Below, piece by piece: positions 8,511 through 17,023 of a DNA stretch of 60,292 nt. Positions within the stretch are counted from its first letter, which is position 1; every line of letters begins with the position of its first letter. The DNA lies in NCBI GenBank assembly GCA_963972065.1, contig CAXAVJ010000010.1, positions 1-60,292 on the forward strand. The letters are read 5' to 3'. The translations under genes were made by a program, and so were the position numbers. This DNA comes from UBA1479 sp963972065. Its GTDB lineage: Bacteria; Pseudomonadota; Alphaproteobacteria; Rhodospirillales; Casp-alpha2. The notes beneath the pieces were generated by a model that ran no database searches, was not told the DNA's origin, and worked only from the letters and a program-made list of their open reading frames with translations.

Positions 8511-9293
8511 ATGAAAGCAGTCATGCTTGCCGCCGGCGTCGGCCGGCGTCTTTTCGGCGACGGTAACGACGACCCTCCCAAGGCGCTTCTTCAGTTCGAT
8601 GGCCGCACGCTCCTGGCGCGGCATATCGAAGTTCTGATGCAGTTGGGCGTCGAGGAATTGATCGTCGTCGTCGGCCACAAGAAGGAAATGATCGAGGCCG
8701 AACTGGCCCGCGTGGCGCCCGAGGGCTTTGCGCGCACCCTGTTCAATCCCCGGTTCAAGGAAAGCCCGATCCTGTCCCTGGCGCGGGCGGGCGAGATTCT
8801 GCGCTCGGGCGAGCGTATCCTGTTCATGGATGCCGACGTCTATTACCACGACGATTTGCTGAAGGCGCTGATCGGCAGCCGCCATCAGACCTGCATCCTG
8901 CTGGATCAGGATTTCGTGCCGGGCGCCGAGCCCGTGAAGACCTGCGTGCGCGACGGCGTCATCGTCGATTTCGGCAAAAAAGTGTTTGAGCCCCACGACA
9001 CGGTCGGCGAATGGCCGGGCTTCCTGACCATGGCGCCGGACATTGCATATCGGGTCGCCGACCGCGCGGACGAACTGTCCCAGGGCGATATGCCGGGCTT
9101 CGTGTACGAGGATGCGTTCTGCGACGTCATGAAGGCGTCGCAACCGGGCACTTTCGGTTTTGAGGACGTGACCGGAATTCCGTGGATCGAGATCGATTTT
9201 CCCGAGGACCGGGAACGCGCGGCGACGGAAATCCGCGCCAAGATCGCGGCCTACAAACCCATGGCCGAGCGCGTCGGCGACGCCGCCGAATAG
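8511..9293 (+). CDS. NTP_transf_3 nucleotidyltransferase (phosphocholine cytidylyltransferase-like)
   Basis: The 260-residue product has the nucleotidyltransferase start MLAAGVGRRL followed by PPKALL, the metal-binding FMDADVYYH, and a YEDAF motif near the C-terminus. This pattern is typical of LicC/PntC-like enzymes that activate small phosphorylated alcohols or phosphonates with CTP. The start at 8511 puts the nucleotide-binding loop at the N-terminus; an in-frame ATG at 8475 has no ribosome-binding site. With the CDP-alcohol phosphatidyltransferase at 10170 it would form a two-step route: activate a head group as a CDP or CMP derivative, then transfer it to a lipid acceptor. The true substrate cannot be read from sequence. 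Confidence 0.78.
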   Translation: MKAVMLAAGVGRRLFGDGNDDPPKALLQFDGRTLLARHIEVLMQLGVEELIVVVGHKKEMIEAELARVAPEGFARTLFNPRFKESPILSLARAGEILRSGERILFMDADVYYHDDLLKALIGSRHQTCILLDQDFVPGAEPVKTCVRDGVIVDFGKKVFEPHDTVGEWPGFLTMAPDIAYRVADRADELSQGDMPGFVYEDAFCDVMKASQPGTFGFEDVTGIPWIEIDFPEDRERAATEIRAKIAAYKPMAERVGDAAE

Positions 9294-9299
9294 TTCAAA

Positions 9300-10058
9300 T
9301 TAGACTCTGAACACGTATTGCTTCGCCGGGTCGCGGTCCATGTCCGGCGGGTAGTTCTTATGCTTGTCTTCGTAGTAACGGTCCATGAACTGGCCCGCCG
9401 ACGCCCGGTTGTAGGTGGCGTAATAGATGCGGCGGATCTTGTCGCTCAAATTCGCTTCCGAGGAATGGGGCGCGAACGAATCGAAGAACACGACGTCGCC
9501 GGGGTTGGTCGGCACGGGCTGAAAATCCATGTCGGCCATATCGGCGTCGGACATTGGTGCCCACGAAGCGAACATGCCCTTCTTGTGATGACCGCGAACC
9601 AATTTCAGGCAGCCGTTCTCTTCCGTCGCCGCATCGATCGACACCAGCGCCGAGATGAAAAAATCCGTATAGGTGTCCCAACCGGCCTGGGAATCCTGGT
9701 GCGGCTTGAAGCCGTCGCCACCCGGCATCTTGAAATTGATCTTTTCCTTGAACAGGGCCGCGTCCTCGCCCAGCAGCTGGCCGACCGGGCCGCGCAGGGC
9801 CTCTGCCAGGGCGCCGAACCCGTCGTGGAAGGGGGAAATGCGCTCGATCCGGCTGACCAAATTGTCCCCCGGGTTCTTCTGGCTTTTCTCGTGAAACACC
9901 CAATGGCGGCCGGAAACTTCGGGCAGGGCCAGGACCTCGTCGGTCCAGGTGGCGATGCGCGCCATCTCGTCGGAAGAAAACCCACCGCGCAGGACAAGGT
10001 ATCCATCGTCGGCGAATTGTGTGATCTGGGCGTCGGTGAGGACGGGTGTATTCAGCAT
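9300..10058 (-). CDS. PhyH/PhnY-like Fe(II)/2-oxoglutarate dioxygenase
   Basis: The 252-residue product belongs to the phytanoyl-CoA dioxygenase family, non-haem iron hydroxylases using O2 and 2-oxoglutarate. The facial triad is visible as HQD (in GFKPHQDSQAGWD) and a distal His in FAPHSSEAN. The KEKINFKMPGG segment before the HxD resembles aminoethylphosphonate dioxygenases such as PhnY. This is a family resemblance, not proof of substrate. A TTG at 10103 could extend it, but the ATG at 10058 with GAAGAA upstream is preferred. It lies opposite to and between the nucleotidyltransferase and phosphatidyltransferase genes, suggesting that it modifies a head group or its precursor. Confidence 0.75.
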   Translation of the reverse strand: MLNTPVLTDAQITQFADDGYLVLRGGFSSDEMARIATWTDEVLALPEVSGRHWVFHEKSQKNPGDNLVSRIERISPFHDGFGALAEALRGPVGQLLGEDAALFKEKINFKMPGGDGFKPHQDSQAGWDTYTDFFISALVSIDAATEENGCLKLVRGHHKKGMFASWAPMSDADMADMDFQPVPTNPGDVVFFDSFAPHSSEANLSDKIRRIYYATYNRASAGQFMDRYYEDKHKNYPPDMDRDPAKQYVFRV

Positions 10059-10169
10059 GATTTCTTCAACGGCGGTGCCGATGCCGGTTGCCTTTTGCCG
10101 CAATTTTCATGATGTTCCGGGCTATCCTTTTCGCCCCATGTAAACCCGCCCGCAGCCGGAGGCAAGACC

Positions 10170-10823
10170 ATTAGTCACAATACCTGGATCCACAAGGTCG
10201 CGCGTCAGACCGTGACCAAACCCCTGATGGGAACTAAGGTCACGCCGAGCCAGGTGACCGTCGTGCGCCTGGCCACGGGCATCGCCGCTGCCGCTGGCTT
10301 CGCCCTCGGCCCATCCCCCTGGCTGGACCTGCCGTGGTGGGAAATCGGGGCGGGGCTGTTTATCCTGTCCATGGTGCTGGATCGGGGCGACGGCGACTAT
10401 GCCCGCCTGTCGGGACAGACCAGCGCCGCCGGTCACAAGTTCGACCTGATCGCCGACGCCGTATGCAATGCCGTCATCTTCGTCGGCCTGGGTATCGGGC
10501 TTCGGGGCGGCGAATGGGGGATGCTTGCGATCCCCATGGGCGTCCTCGCCGGGGCGTCGGTGACCTTCATCCTGTGGCTGGTCATGCGCATGGAAAGCCT
10601 GGCGGGGGCGCGCAGCGCCGAACTGGGCTCGTTCATGGGCTTCGATCCTGACGACGCCATTCTGGCGGTGCCGATCCTGGTGTTCCTGGGGTATCAGGAA
10701 CCGCTGCTGGTCGCCGCCACCGTCGGCGCGCCCGGCTTCGCGCTGTTGTTCGCCGTGCAATGGGGGATCAAGTATCGAGCCCGCCGCCGGGCCCTGGCCG
10801 CGGGCGGAAAGCAGGAGGGATGA
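10170..10823 (+). CDS. CDP-alcohol phosphatidyltransferase, apparent ATT start
   Basis: This inner-membrane enzyme moves a phospho-alcohol from a CDP derivative to an acceptor. The 217-residue product has the complete signature D-x2-DG-x2-AR-x8-G-x3-D-x3-D (from LDRGDGDYARL to FDLIAD) and about six hydrophobic segments. The first in-frame ATG/GTG/TTG is a GTG at 10212 without any ribosome-binding site. Upstream, GGAGG at 10158-10162 lies exactly 7 bases before ATT at 10170, and translation from there adds ISHNTWIHKVARQT. To my knowledge an HN-x-W-(I/T)-H segment opens related proteins. No canonical start occurs upstream of the ATT before the in-frame TGA at 10110. The stop overlaps the hpnN start (ATGA). 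Confidence 0.82.
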   Translation: MSHNTWIHKVARQTVTKPLMGTKVTPSQVTVVRLATGIAAAAGFALGPSPWLDLPWWEIGAGLFILSMVLDRGDGDYARLSGQTSAAGHKFDLIADAVCNAVIFVGLGIGLRGGEWGMLAIPMGVLAGASVTFILWLVMRMESLAGARSAELGSFMGFDPDDAILAVPILVFLGYQEPLLVAATVGAPGFALLFAVQWGIKYRARRRALAAGGKQEG

Positions 10824-13438
10824 CGGAAGCGGCCACGTTTCCGGGAACTCTGTTCCGGGCCTGGGTCGGCCTGGTCCGGCGTGGCGCCTGGGCGGTCGTG
10901 CTGCTGTCCATCATCGGCGCGGGGCTGACGCTTTCTTATCTGCAGCGCAATCTGGCGATCCATACGGATACCACGGACATGCTGTCCGCCGATCTGCCGT
11001 TCCGCAAGAACAACCGCGAGATCAGCCGTCTGTTTCCGCAGCTGAGCGACAACATCCTGCTGGTCCTGGACGGCGCCGTGCCCGAACGGGTCGACCGGGC
11101 GGCGCGGGAACTGCGTGCACGGCTTACGGCGCAGCCGGAAACCTTCGGCAGCCTGTTCGACCCGGAAGGTGATCCGTTCCTCCAGCAGAACGGCCTGTTG
11201 TTCCTCGACGTGGCGGAACTGGAAGACCTGACCGGGAGGCTCGCCGAAGCGCAGCCCTTCCTGGCCAGTCTGTGGGGCGATGCCAGTCTGGCAACCCTGT
11301 TCGACCTGCTGCGCCAGGGCATCGAACAGCAGCTTGACGGCAAGGCGCCGCCCGTGGCCCTGGCCAAAGTGCTTAACCTGTTGGCGGATGTCGGTGAGAA
11401 ACGCGCCAAGGGTGAGGACGCGATCCTGTCCTGGCAGCGCCTTCTGGCCGGGGAAGACGATGCGCCGGCCCGGCGGTTCATCGTGCTTAAGCCGCCCTTG
11501 GATTTCGCCTCGCTGCAGCCGGCGGGCAAGCCGATCGCAGCACTCAAGGATCTGCGCCGGGAACTGAAGCTGGAGGGGGCGGGGCCCGTGCGCCTGCGCA
11601 TCTCCGGATCGGCCGCTTTGCAGCAGGATGAATTGAAAAGCGTCGAGCAGGGCATGGGCCTGGCCGGGATGTTGTCGTTCACCCTGGTCCTGGTGCTGCT
11701 GGTCCTCGGCCTGCGGTCGCTGCGCATGGTCGTCGCCGTACTGGCGACCCTGATCCTGGGCCTGATCTGGACGGCCGGGTTCGCGATCTGGGCGCTTGGC
11801 GCCCTCAACCTGATTTCCGTCGCTTTCGCCGTGCTGTTCATCGGGCTCAGCGTCGACTTCGGCATTCACTTCGCGTTGCGTTATCGGGAACATCGTGGCC
11901 GGGGCCATGACAACGGCGCGGCGTTGGAGGCGACGGCGGCGGCGGGCGGTGGCGGGCTGACGCTGTGTGCCGTCGCGGCGGCCATCGCCTTTTATTCCTT
12001 TCTGCCGACGGATTACGTGGGCTTGGCCGAACTGGGCCTGATCGCGGGGTCGGGGATGTTCATCGCCTTGGCCGCGAACCTGACCGTGCTGCCTGCCTTG
12101 TTGACTTTGATGCCCGCCCCAGCGGGCCGCCGTGACGGCCATGCGGGATGGTCCGACCGGGCCCGCCGCGCGTTGCAAAGCCACCCCCGCCGGGTGCTGA
12201 TCGGTGCCGGGGCGGCGGCGGTTATCGGTCTGGCCGCCGTGCCGCAGGTGCGGTTCGACTTCGATCCCCTGAACCTGCAGGACCGAAACCTGGAATCGGT
12301 CGCCGTCGTCCATGAACTGGCGGCGGGGAAGGGGGCGTCGACCTATAGCGCCACGGTGCTGGCCCCCGACGTGGACGCGGCGCGCGGACTGGCCGAAAAT
12401 CTCACCGCCCTGCCCGAGGTCAAGGGCGTCGCCTCGATCCTCAGCTTCGTGCCGGGCGACCAAGAGGAAAAGGCCGAGATTGTCCGCGACCTTGCCCTGT
12501 TCATGCTGCCGTCGCTGGCGCCCGGTGGCGGCACGAGGGACAGAGACCCGGCGCGTCGCCGCATCGCCGCCGAAAATCTGGGGGCGGCCTTGGCAAACTT
12601 GGACGCCACCAACGCGGGGCCGGACCTGGCCCGGGCAGCCGGGCGGCTGGCGGCGCTGTTGAAGGCCCTGGATGACGCCGGTCTGGTGGGGCTGGAGCAG
12701 GGGCTTCTGGCCGTATTCCCCGACGCCGTCGACCGCCTGCGGGGCAGTTTGAGCCCGGAGCCGTTCACATTGATCGACCTGCCGACTGATATCAGCGCGC
12801 GCTATGTTGCGCCGGGCGGACAGGCGCGGCTCGAGGTGATTCCCGCCGACGACCTGCGCGATCCCGATGCCGTCGAACGTTTCGTCGCGGCGCTGCGCAA
12901 GGTCACCCCCGATGCGTCGGGCGCGCCGGTCACGATCTACGAGGCGGGGCGGGCGGTGCTGTCGGCCTTCGTTGAGGCCGGCGCCATCGCGGTGACGGCG
13001 ATCCTGATCCTGCTCGGCCTGTTGTTGCGCCGGGCCAGCGACGTCGCCTTCGTGTTCGCGCCCCTGGGGCTGGCGGCGGTGCTGACGGTGCTATGCTCGG
13101 TCATGTTCCAGGTGCCCTTCAACTTTGCCAACATCATCGTCCTGCCGCTGCTGTTCGGGCTCGGCGTCGCCAGCGGCATCCATCTGGTCCTGCGCGACCG
13201 ACAGGAACGCGCCGACGGTGATAGGGCGGCGGGCGATGCCTTCGAGACCTCGACCCCTCGGGCGGTGTTGTTCAGCGCACTGACCACCATCGGCTCGTTC
13301 GGGTCCATCGCGCTGTCCGGCCATCCCGGCACGGCCAGCATGGGGGTGCTGCTGACCATCGCCATCACCCTGACCCTGGTCTGCACCCTGGTCCTGCTGC
13401 CGGCGTTGCTTGCGGTTCGCGGCCGGGGGCGGACATGA
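10820..13438 (+). CDS. hpnN: HpnN-like RND/MMPL-family hopanoid transporter
   Basis: HpnN is the RND-superfamily inner-membrane exporter thought to carry hopanoids to the outer membrane. The 872-residue protein has an N-terminal membrane segment, a large periplasmic loop starting HTDTTDMLSADLPFRKNN, a cluster of membrane helices around residues 275-440, a second loop, and a final helix cluster from about 710. This is the duplicated RND layout. Length fits HpnN (about 860). ATG at 10820 is preceded by AGGAGG and overlaps the previous stop. The stop in turn overlaps the next start (ATGA at 13435), so three genes are translationally coupled. Confidence 0.85.
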   Translation: MTEAATFPGTLFRAWVGLVRRGAWAVVLLSIIGAGLTLSYLQRNLAIHTDTTDMLSADLPFRKNNREISRLFPQLSDNILLVLDGAVPERVDRAARELRARLTAQPETFGSLFDPEGDPFLQQNGLLFLDVAELEDLTGRLAEAQPFLASLWGDASLATLFDLLRQGIEQQLDGKAPPVALAKVLNLLADVGEKRAKGEDAILSWQRLLAGEDDAPARRFIVLKPPLDFASLQPAGKPIAALKDLRRELKLEGAGPVRLRISGSAALQQDELKSVEQGMGLAGMLSFTLVLVLLVLGLRSLRMVVAVLATLILGLIWTAGFAIWALGALNLISVAFAVLFIGLSVDFGIHFALRYREHRGRGHDNGAALEATAAAGGGGLTLCAVAAAIAFYSFLPTDYVGLAELGLIAGSGMFIALAANLTVLPALLTLMPAPAGRRDGHAGWSDRARRALQSHPRRVLIGAGAAAVIGLAAVPQVRFDFDPLNLQDRNLESVAVVHELAAGKGASTYSATVLAPDVDAARGLAENLTALPEVKGVASILSFVPGDQEEKAEIVRDLALFMLPSLAPGGGTRDRDPARRRIAAENLGAALANLDATNAGPDLARAAGRLAALLKALDDAGLVGLEQGLLAVFPDAVDRLRGSLSPEPFTLIDLPTDISARYVAPGGQARLEVIPADDLRDPDAVERFVAALRKVTPDASGAPVTIYEAGRAVLSAFVEAGAIAVTAILILLGLLLRRASDVAFVFAPLGLAAVLTVLCSVMFQVPFNFANIIVLPLLFGLGVASGIHLVLRDRQERADGDRAAGDAFETSTPRAVLFSALTTIGSFGSIALSGHPGTASMGVLLTIAITLTLVCTLVLLPALLAVRGRGRT

Positions 13439-14496
13439 CCGCCGGCGACCGACCCGTGACGCGGGTTCTGACCTGGCTCTATGTCGGATTGGGCGTGGCG
13501 TTGTTAGCCTGGGTGGTTGCCGAGGTCGATTTCAAGGCCGCCCTTGCCAGCATTCTCGGCATGGGCTGGCAGGGATTGGCGGCGGCCTTCGCGATCTATT
13601 TCGCGGCCTTCTATATCGACAGTCTGTCCTGGCATCTGGCCATCCTGCGCCTGCCTTTGACGCTTCGTTGGTCCTACATCGTGTGGCGGATCCGCATGGT
13701 CGGCGAGGCCTTCAACACCGTGCTGCCGGCGGGCGGGTTCGGTGGCGAACCGATCAAGGCGGTATTGCTGAAGCGCCATCATGCGGTCAGTTACCGCGAA
13801 GGCATCGCCTCGATCATCTTGGCGCGCACGGTGAACCTGATCGGCCTGGTCATCTTCATGCTGATCGGCCTGATCCTATTGGCCGGGCACGAGGCCGGCG
13901 GGCGATACGCCTCCTTCGCGCTGGGCGGCTTCCTGTTTCTGACCTTCGGGATTGGGGTCCTGTTCGCGGTCCAGAAATTCCGCGCGACCTCGCGCACGGG
14001 CTCCCGCCTGGGGCGTACACGTCTGGGCGCGCGCATCAACGCCGCCCTTGGCCATATCCACGACGTCGAGGACCGCCTGCACCACTTTTATGCGGAACGC
14101 CCTTGGCGATTCGTGCCGGCGGTGTTGCTCGCGCTTGCCAACTGGGTGGTCGGGGCGGCGGAAACCTACGCGATTCTCTACTTTCTCGGTCATCCGGTAA
14201 CGCCGGGCGAAGCCCTCATCATCGAATCCGTGAACCAAATGGTGCGCGCCGCGACCTTTTTCGTGCCCGCTAATCTGGGTACGCAGGACAGTGCGCTGAT
14301 CGTTCTGGCCGGGGCTGTCACGGGTTCGCCGGAGGCCGGCGTGGCCTTGGCGGCGGTCAAGCGCATCCGTGAAATCGCCTTCGTGGTCTGGGGATTTGTG
14401 CTGGGGTCGATCTATTCCCTGCGCGGCCTGCTGAAATCGGCCGAACGTGGCAACGCGGACGGGGACGACGGCGGTAACGGGCTGCCGTCGGGCTGA
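13435..14496 (+). CDS. hpnL: HpnL-like flippase-domain membrane protein (UPF0104/LPG synthase TM family)
   Basis: The 353-residue protein has about eight hydrophobic segments and the family motifs NTVLPAGGFGGEPIKAVLL near residue 98 and VNQMVRAATFFVPANLGTQDSALI near 265. These mark the flippase-like/lysylphosphatidylglycerol synthase membrane domain, including TIGR-type HpnL. Members are proposed to move lipids or lipid-linked sugars between membrane leaflets. Coupling to hpnN argues for a shared role in hopanoid or head-group lipid transport; this is inference. It converges on the MlaC-like gene, with only 2 bases between the stops. Confidence 0.78.
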   Translation: MTAGDRPVTRVLTWLYVGLGVALLAWVVAEVDFKAALASILGMGWQGLAAAFAIYFAAFYIDSLSWHLAILRLPLTLRWSYIVWRIRMVGEAFNTVLPAGGFGGEPIKAVLLKRHHAVSYREGIASIILARTVNLIGLVIFMLIGLILLAGHEAGGRYASFALGGFLFLTFGIGVLFAVQKFRATSRTGSRLGRTRLGARINAALGHIHDVEDRLHHFYAERPWRFVPAVLLALANWVVGAAETYAILYFLGHPVTPGEALIIESVNQMVRAATFFVPANLGTQDSALIVLAGAVTGSPEAGVALAAVKRIREIAFVVWGFVLGSIYSLRGLLKSAERGNADGDDGGNGLPSG

Positions 14497-14498
14497 GC

Positions 14499-15140
14499 CT
14501 ATCCGCCGAGCAGAGTCTGGGTCTTTGCCCGCAGGGCGTCGGTCAAGGCGGGCAGGCCGTTCTTCACGATGCTTTTGAACTCGGAAATGTGCTTGGCGAG
14601 CTGACTGATCGATGTCGTCCCGCGACGCACCAGGACGTCATAAACGCCCCAGCGACCGTCCTTCAACACCATCAGGTAGGTCAGTGTGACCGGCTCCTTG
14701 CCGGTCAATTCCGTCTCTACCAGAACGGTGCCTTTCTGTGGGCCCGGCTTTTGGCCGTGATCGACGAAGGCCTGGCCGGACCAGCCGTCAAACTGATTGG
14801 CGTAGGTGCCGATGGTCCAGCGGCGAAAGACGTCGAGCAGGGCCGCCTGTTCCGCCTGTGTGGCGTCTTTCCATGGCCGCCGTCCGGCCGACTGACGCGC
14901 CGTCAAATCAAGGTGGAAGGCTTTGTCCACGGCCGGCGCCAGGGTCTCGAAGCGGCCCTTCATGCCGAGTGCGTCCGCGCGCTTCATGACGTCTAGCAGG
15001 GTGGTATGGAACGCGGTGATTACCTCACCGGCCTGAGTGGTCCGTGGCGTCTGAGCGGCAGAGGGAATGGTACCCGCGATCAACAACATGATCGCGATGA
15101 TGGCGGCGGCGACGGGCATGGGCGTTGAATGATTGCGCAT
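14499..15140 (-). CDS. hpnM: MlaC/Ttg2-family periplasmic lipid-binding protein (HpnM-like)
   Basis: The 213-residue precursor has a signal peptide (hydrophobic core AAAIIAIMLLIAGTIPSAAQ, likely cut near residue 30). An MlaC/toluene-tolerance domain follows, recognisable from VDKAFHLDLTARQSAGRRW-like sequence and ETELTGKEPVTLTYLM. MlaC proteins ferry lipids between outer-membrane MlaA and the inner membrane. The hopanoid-associated branch is called HpnM. It lies downstream of a second MlaC-like gene and converges on hpnL, making this a lipid-trafficking neighbourhood. Which paralogue is the true HpnM cannot be settled by eye. Confidence 0.75.
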   Translation of the reverse strand: MRNHSTPMPVAAAIIAIMLLIAGTIPSAAQTPRTTQAGEVITAFHTTLLDVMKRADALGMKGRFETLAPAVDKAFHLDLTARQSAGRRPWKDATQAEQAALLDVFRRWTIGTYANQFDGWSGQAFVDHGQKPGPQKGTVLVETELTGKEPVTLTYLMVLKDGRWGVYDVLVRRGTTSISQLAKHISEFKSIVKNGLPALTDALRAKTQTLLGG

Positions 15141-15201
15141 GGGCGAACACTTAAGCCGGGTTTCGCGGCCATGCCAGGGGCGATTCCCAGGCGATGGAGT
15201 T

Positions 15202-15846
15202 TTACTTGCCGGCCTTGGCCGTACGACCGGACGCGAGAATCTCGTCCGCCTTGGCGTTCAGCAGGTTGGTCAGACCGGAAATTCCGTTGTCTTCAAGGGT
15301 CCGGCGGTATTCGTCGCGGCGTTTGATGAGCTGCGAAATGGTGCCGTCCAGAAGGACATCGATGATTCGCCATTTTTCACCGAATTCGCGCAGTCGATAG
15401 GTCACTTTTACATTCGAATCTGACCGTCGTTCCAGTTCCGTTTCAACCAGGACGGAGCCGTCCTTGATGGGCCGCGTGCCGACCGTCTTGAAGGTTTCGC
15501 CGCCATATCCGGAAAACAGCACGGCAAGCTCACCGGCGCTCAAGCGCCGCGCCGCGTCGTTCAATTTTCGGCGTGCGTCCTGGTCGGCCTTGGCCCAATG
15601 CGCCCCGGATACGAAGCTGACCATCAGAGGCATGTGAAAATAGCGGTCGAGATGCTCGAGAAACTTCTCGTAACGTCCTGAAATGCCAAGATTATCGCTG
15701 TCTTTCATGACGGCGAGAAGGTCGCTGTGGAACGCATCGACAACCGCCTCAGGTGTGTCGGCGCGGGCGGTCGAAGGTGTCACGGCGAAGGCGATGAACA
15801 CCCATGCCAGCACGAGCTTGAGAGCCTGTCGGCGAAGTGGAACCAT
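15202..15846 (-). CDS. Second MlaC/Ttg2-family periplasmic lipid-binding protein
   Basis: The 214-residue precursor begins MVPLRRQALKLVLAWVFIAF with a signal peptide ending near TARAD. It carries the MlaC fold signatures HMPLMVSFVSGAHW and VLVETELERRSDSNVKVTYRL. GGGAGG lies 11 bases before the ATG at 15846, which is better placed than upstream alternatives. It is a divergent paralogue of the next gene, 61 bases downstream, and the two are probably co-transcribed. MlaA is divergent on the other side. A role as a phospholipid or hopanoid carrier is inferred from family and place; the inner-membrane MlaFED complex is not in this window. Confidence 0.75.
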   Translation of the reverse strand: MVPLRRQALKLVLAWVFIAFAVTPSTARADTPEAVVDAFHSDLLAVMKDSDNLGISGRYEKFLEHLDRYFHMPLMVSFVSGAHWAKADQDARRKLNDAARRLSAGELAVLFSGYGGETFKTVGTRPIKDGSVLVETELERRSDSNVKVTYRLREFGEKWRIIDVLLDGTISQLIKRRDEYRRTLEDNGISGLTNLLNAKADEILASGRTAKAGK

Positions 15847-16079
15847 GATTATGAGTGCCTCCCTTATGTGCCAGGATATGCATTTTTCCACGCGGTTCAA
15901 GCACCCTGGCATTGGGTCAGGGGACACACCGACATCACGATTTAGTTAGCGGTCAACGGTAAATAAATTACTTTGAATCGGTTGCGGGGGGTGGCAACTT
16001 CACTTATTACTTCACGGCAACAGATGGCGCGCCTGGGCACGCCGCATTGCTAAGCAGATTCAACCGGCTGCCATAAAGG

Positions 16080-16991
16080 GTGGTCGTGACGAGGAAATGG
16101 GGCTGGGTTTTGACCGGTAGGTTTCGGAATTTCGCGGTCGGCGCGATTTTTGCGGCTAGCTTGTCCTTGGGGACTGCCCAGGCGGACGATCAAGCACGGG
16201 TTCTATCGTTTCAGGGTGGATTGATCGCGCAGGCGGATGTCCAACTGTCCCAGGCGGACGATACGGGCAATGATCCGCTGGAAAGCATGAACCGGGCCAT
16301 CTTCTCCTTCAACGAAGGGGTGCAGGAAGGTCTTCTGCGGCCGATCGCCAATACCTACAATTCGACGGTCCCGGCGACGGGTCGGCAGGCGCTCAAGAAC
16401 ATGTTCGACAACCTGTCGTCGCCGATCACCTTCGTCAACGATGTGCTGCAGTTCGAATTTGAACGCGCACTGGTGACTTTCATGCGCACGTTCCTCAACA
16501 CCACCGTCGGCATGGCCGGTATGGTCGACATGGCATCCGAGATGGGCTTCCATAAGCATAGTGAAGATTTTGGTCAGACCCTGGGCGTTTGGGGTGTGGG
16601 CGAAGGTTTCTATGTCGTGCTGCCGATCCTTGGCCCGTCCAATCCGCGCGATGCGATCGGGCGGCTTTTGATCGATGGTTATTTCGATCCGCTGGGCTAC
16701 TATCTGGATAATATTGACGCGGACGAGATCGGTCTGGCTCTTGATGTCGTCGACGGCCTTCTCGAATACGCCGATGTGGTCGAGGAACTGGACCAGATCA
16801 AGAAGACTTCGGTCGATTACTATGCGGCAATCCGCTCGCTCTATCGTCAGAAGCGTAATGCGGAAATTTCCAACGGCCAAAACCTGGACCTGCCGCCGAT
16901 CCCCGATCTCGCGCCGGAAATTCGCAGCGAACTGCCCGCCGGTGGTGAACTGGATACCTCGTTCGCGAAACTGAGCCAGAGCGTTCAGTAA
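16080..16991 (+). CDS. mlaA: MlaA/VacJ-family outer-membrane lipid asymmetry protein
   Basis: MlaA extracts misplaced phospholipids from the outer leaflet and hands them to MlaC. The 303-residue product has the hallmark DPLESMNRAIFSFNE near residue 64 and the conserved TVGMAGMVDMASEMG and EDFGQTLGVWGVGEGFYVVLPILGP blocks. The start is GTG at 16080, with a second GTG at 16086 as an alternative. It has a cleavable-looking signal peptide (AAFAASL-like core ending GTAQAD) but no lipobox cysteine, unlike the Escherichia coli lipoprotein. The divergent MlaC-like genes make this a dispersed Mla-type pathway. Confidence 0.88.
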   Translation: MVVTRKWGWVLTGRFRNFAVGAIFAASLSLGTAQADDQARVLSFQGGLIAQADVQLSQADDTGNDPLESMNRAIFSFNEGVQEGLLRPIANTYNSTVPATGRQALKNMFDNLSSPITFVNDVLQFEFERALVTFMRTFLNTTVGMAGMVDMASEMGFHKHSEDFGQTLGVWGVGEGFYVVLPILGPSNPRDAIGRLLIDGYFDPLGYYLDNIDADEIGLALDVVDGLLEYADVVEELDQIKKTSVDYYAAIRSLYRQKRNAEISNGQNLDLPPIPDLAPEIRSELPAGGELDTSFAKLSQSVQ

Positions 16992-17023
16992 CGGGCCATT
17001 GCCCGGGGATTTTCCCCAAAATC

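Noticed and set aside
10694..12463. 589-codon minus-strand reading frame opposite hpnN
   Set aside because: It is antisense to the HpnN gene, rich in Gln, Arg and Gly, without recognisable motifs; a GC-rich shadow frame.
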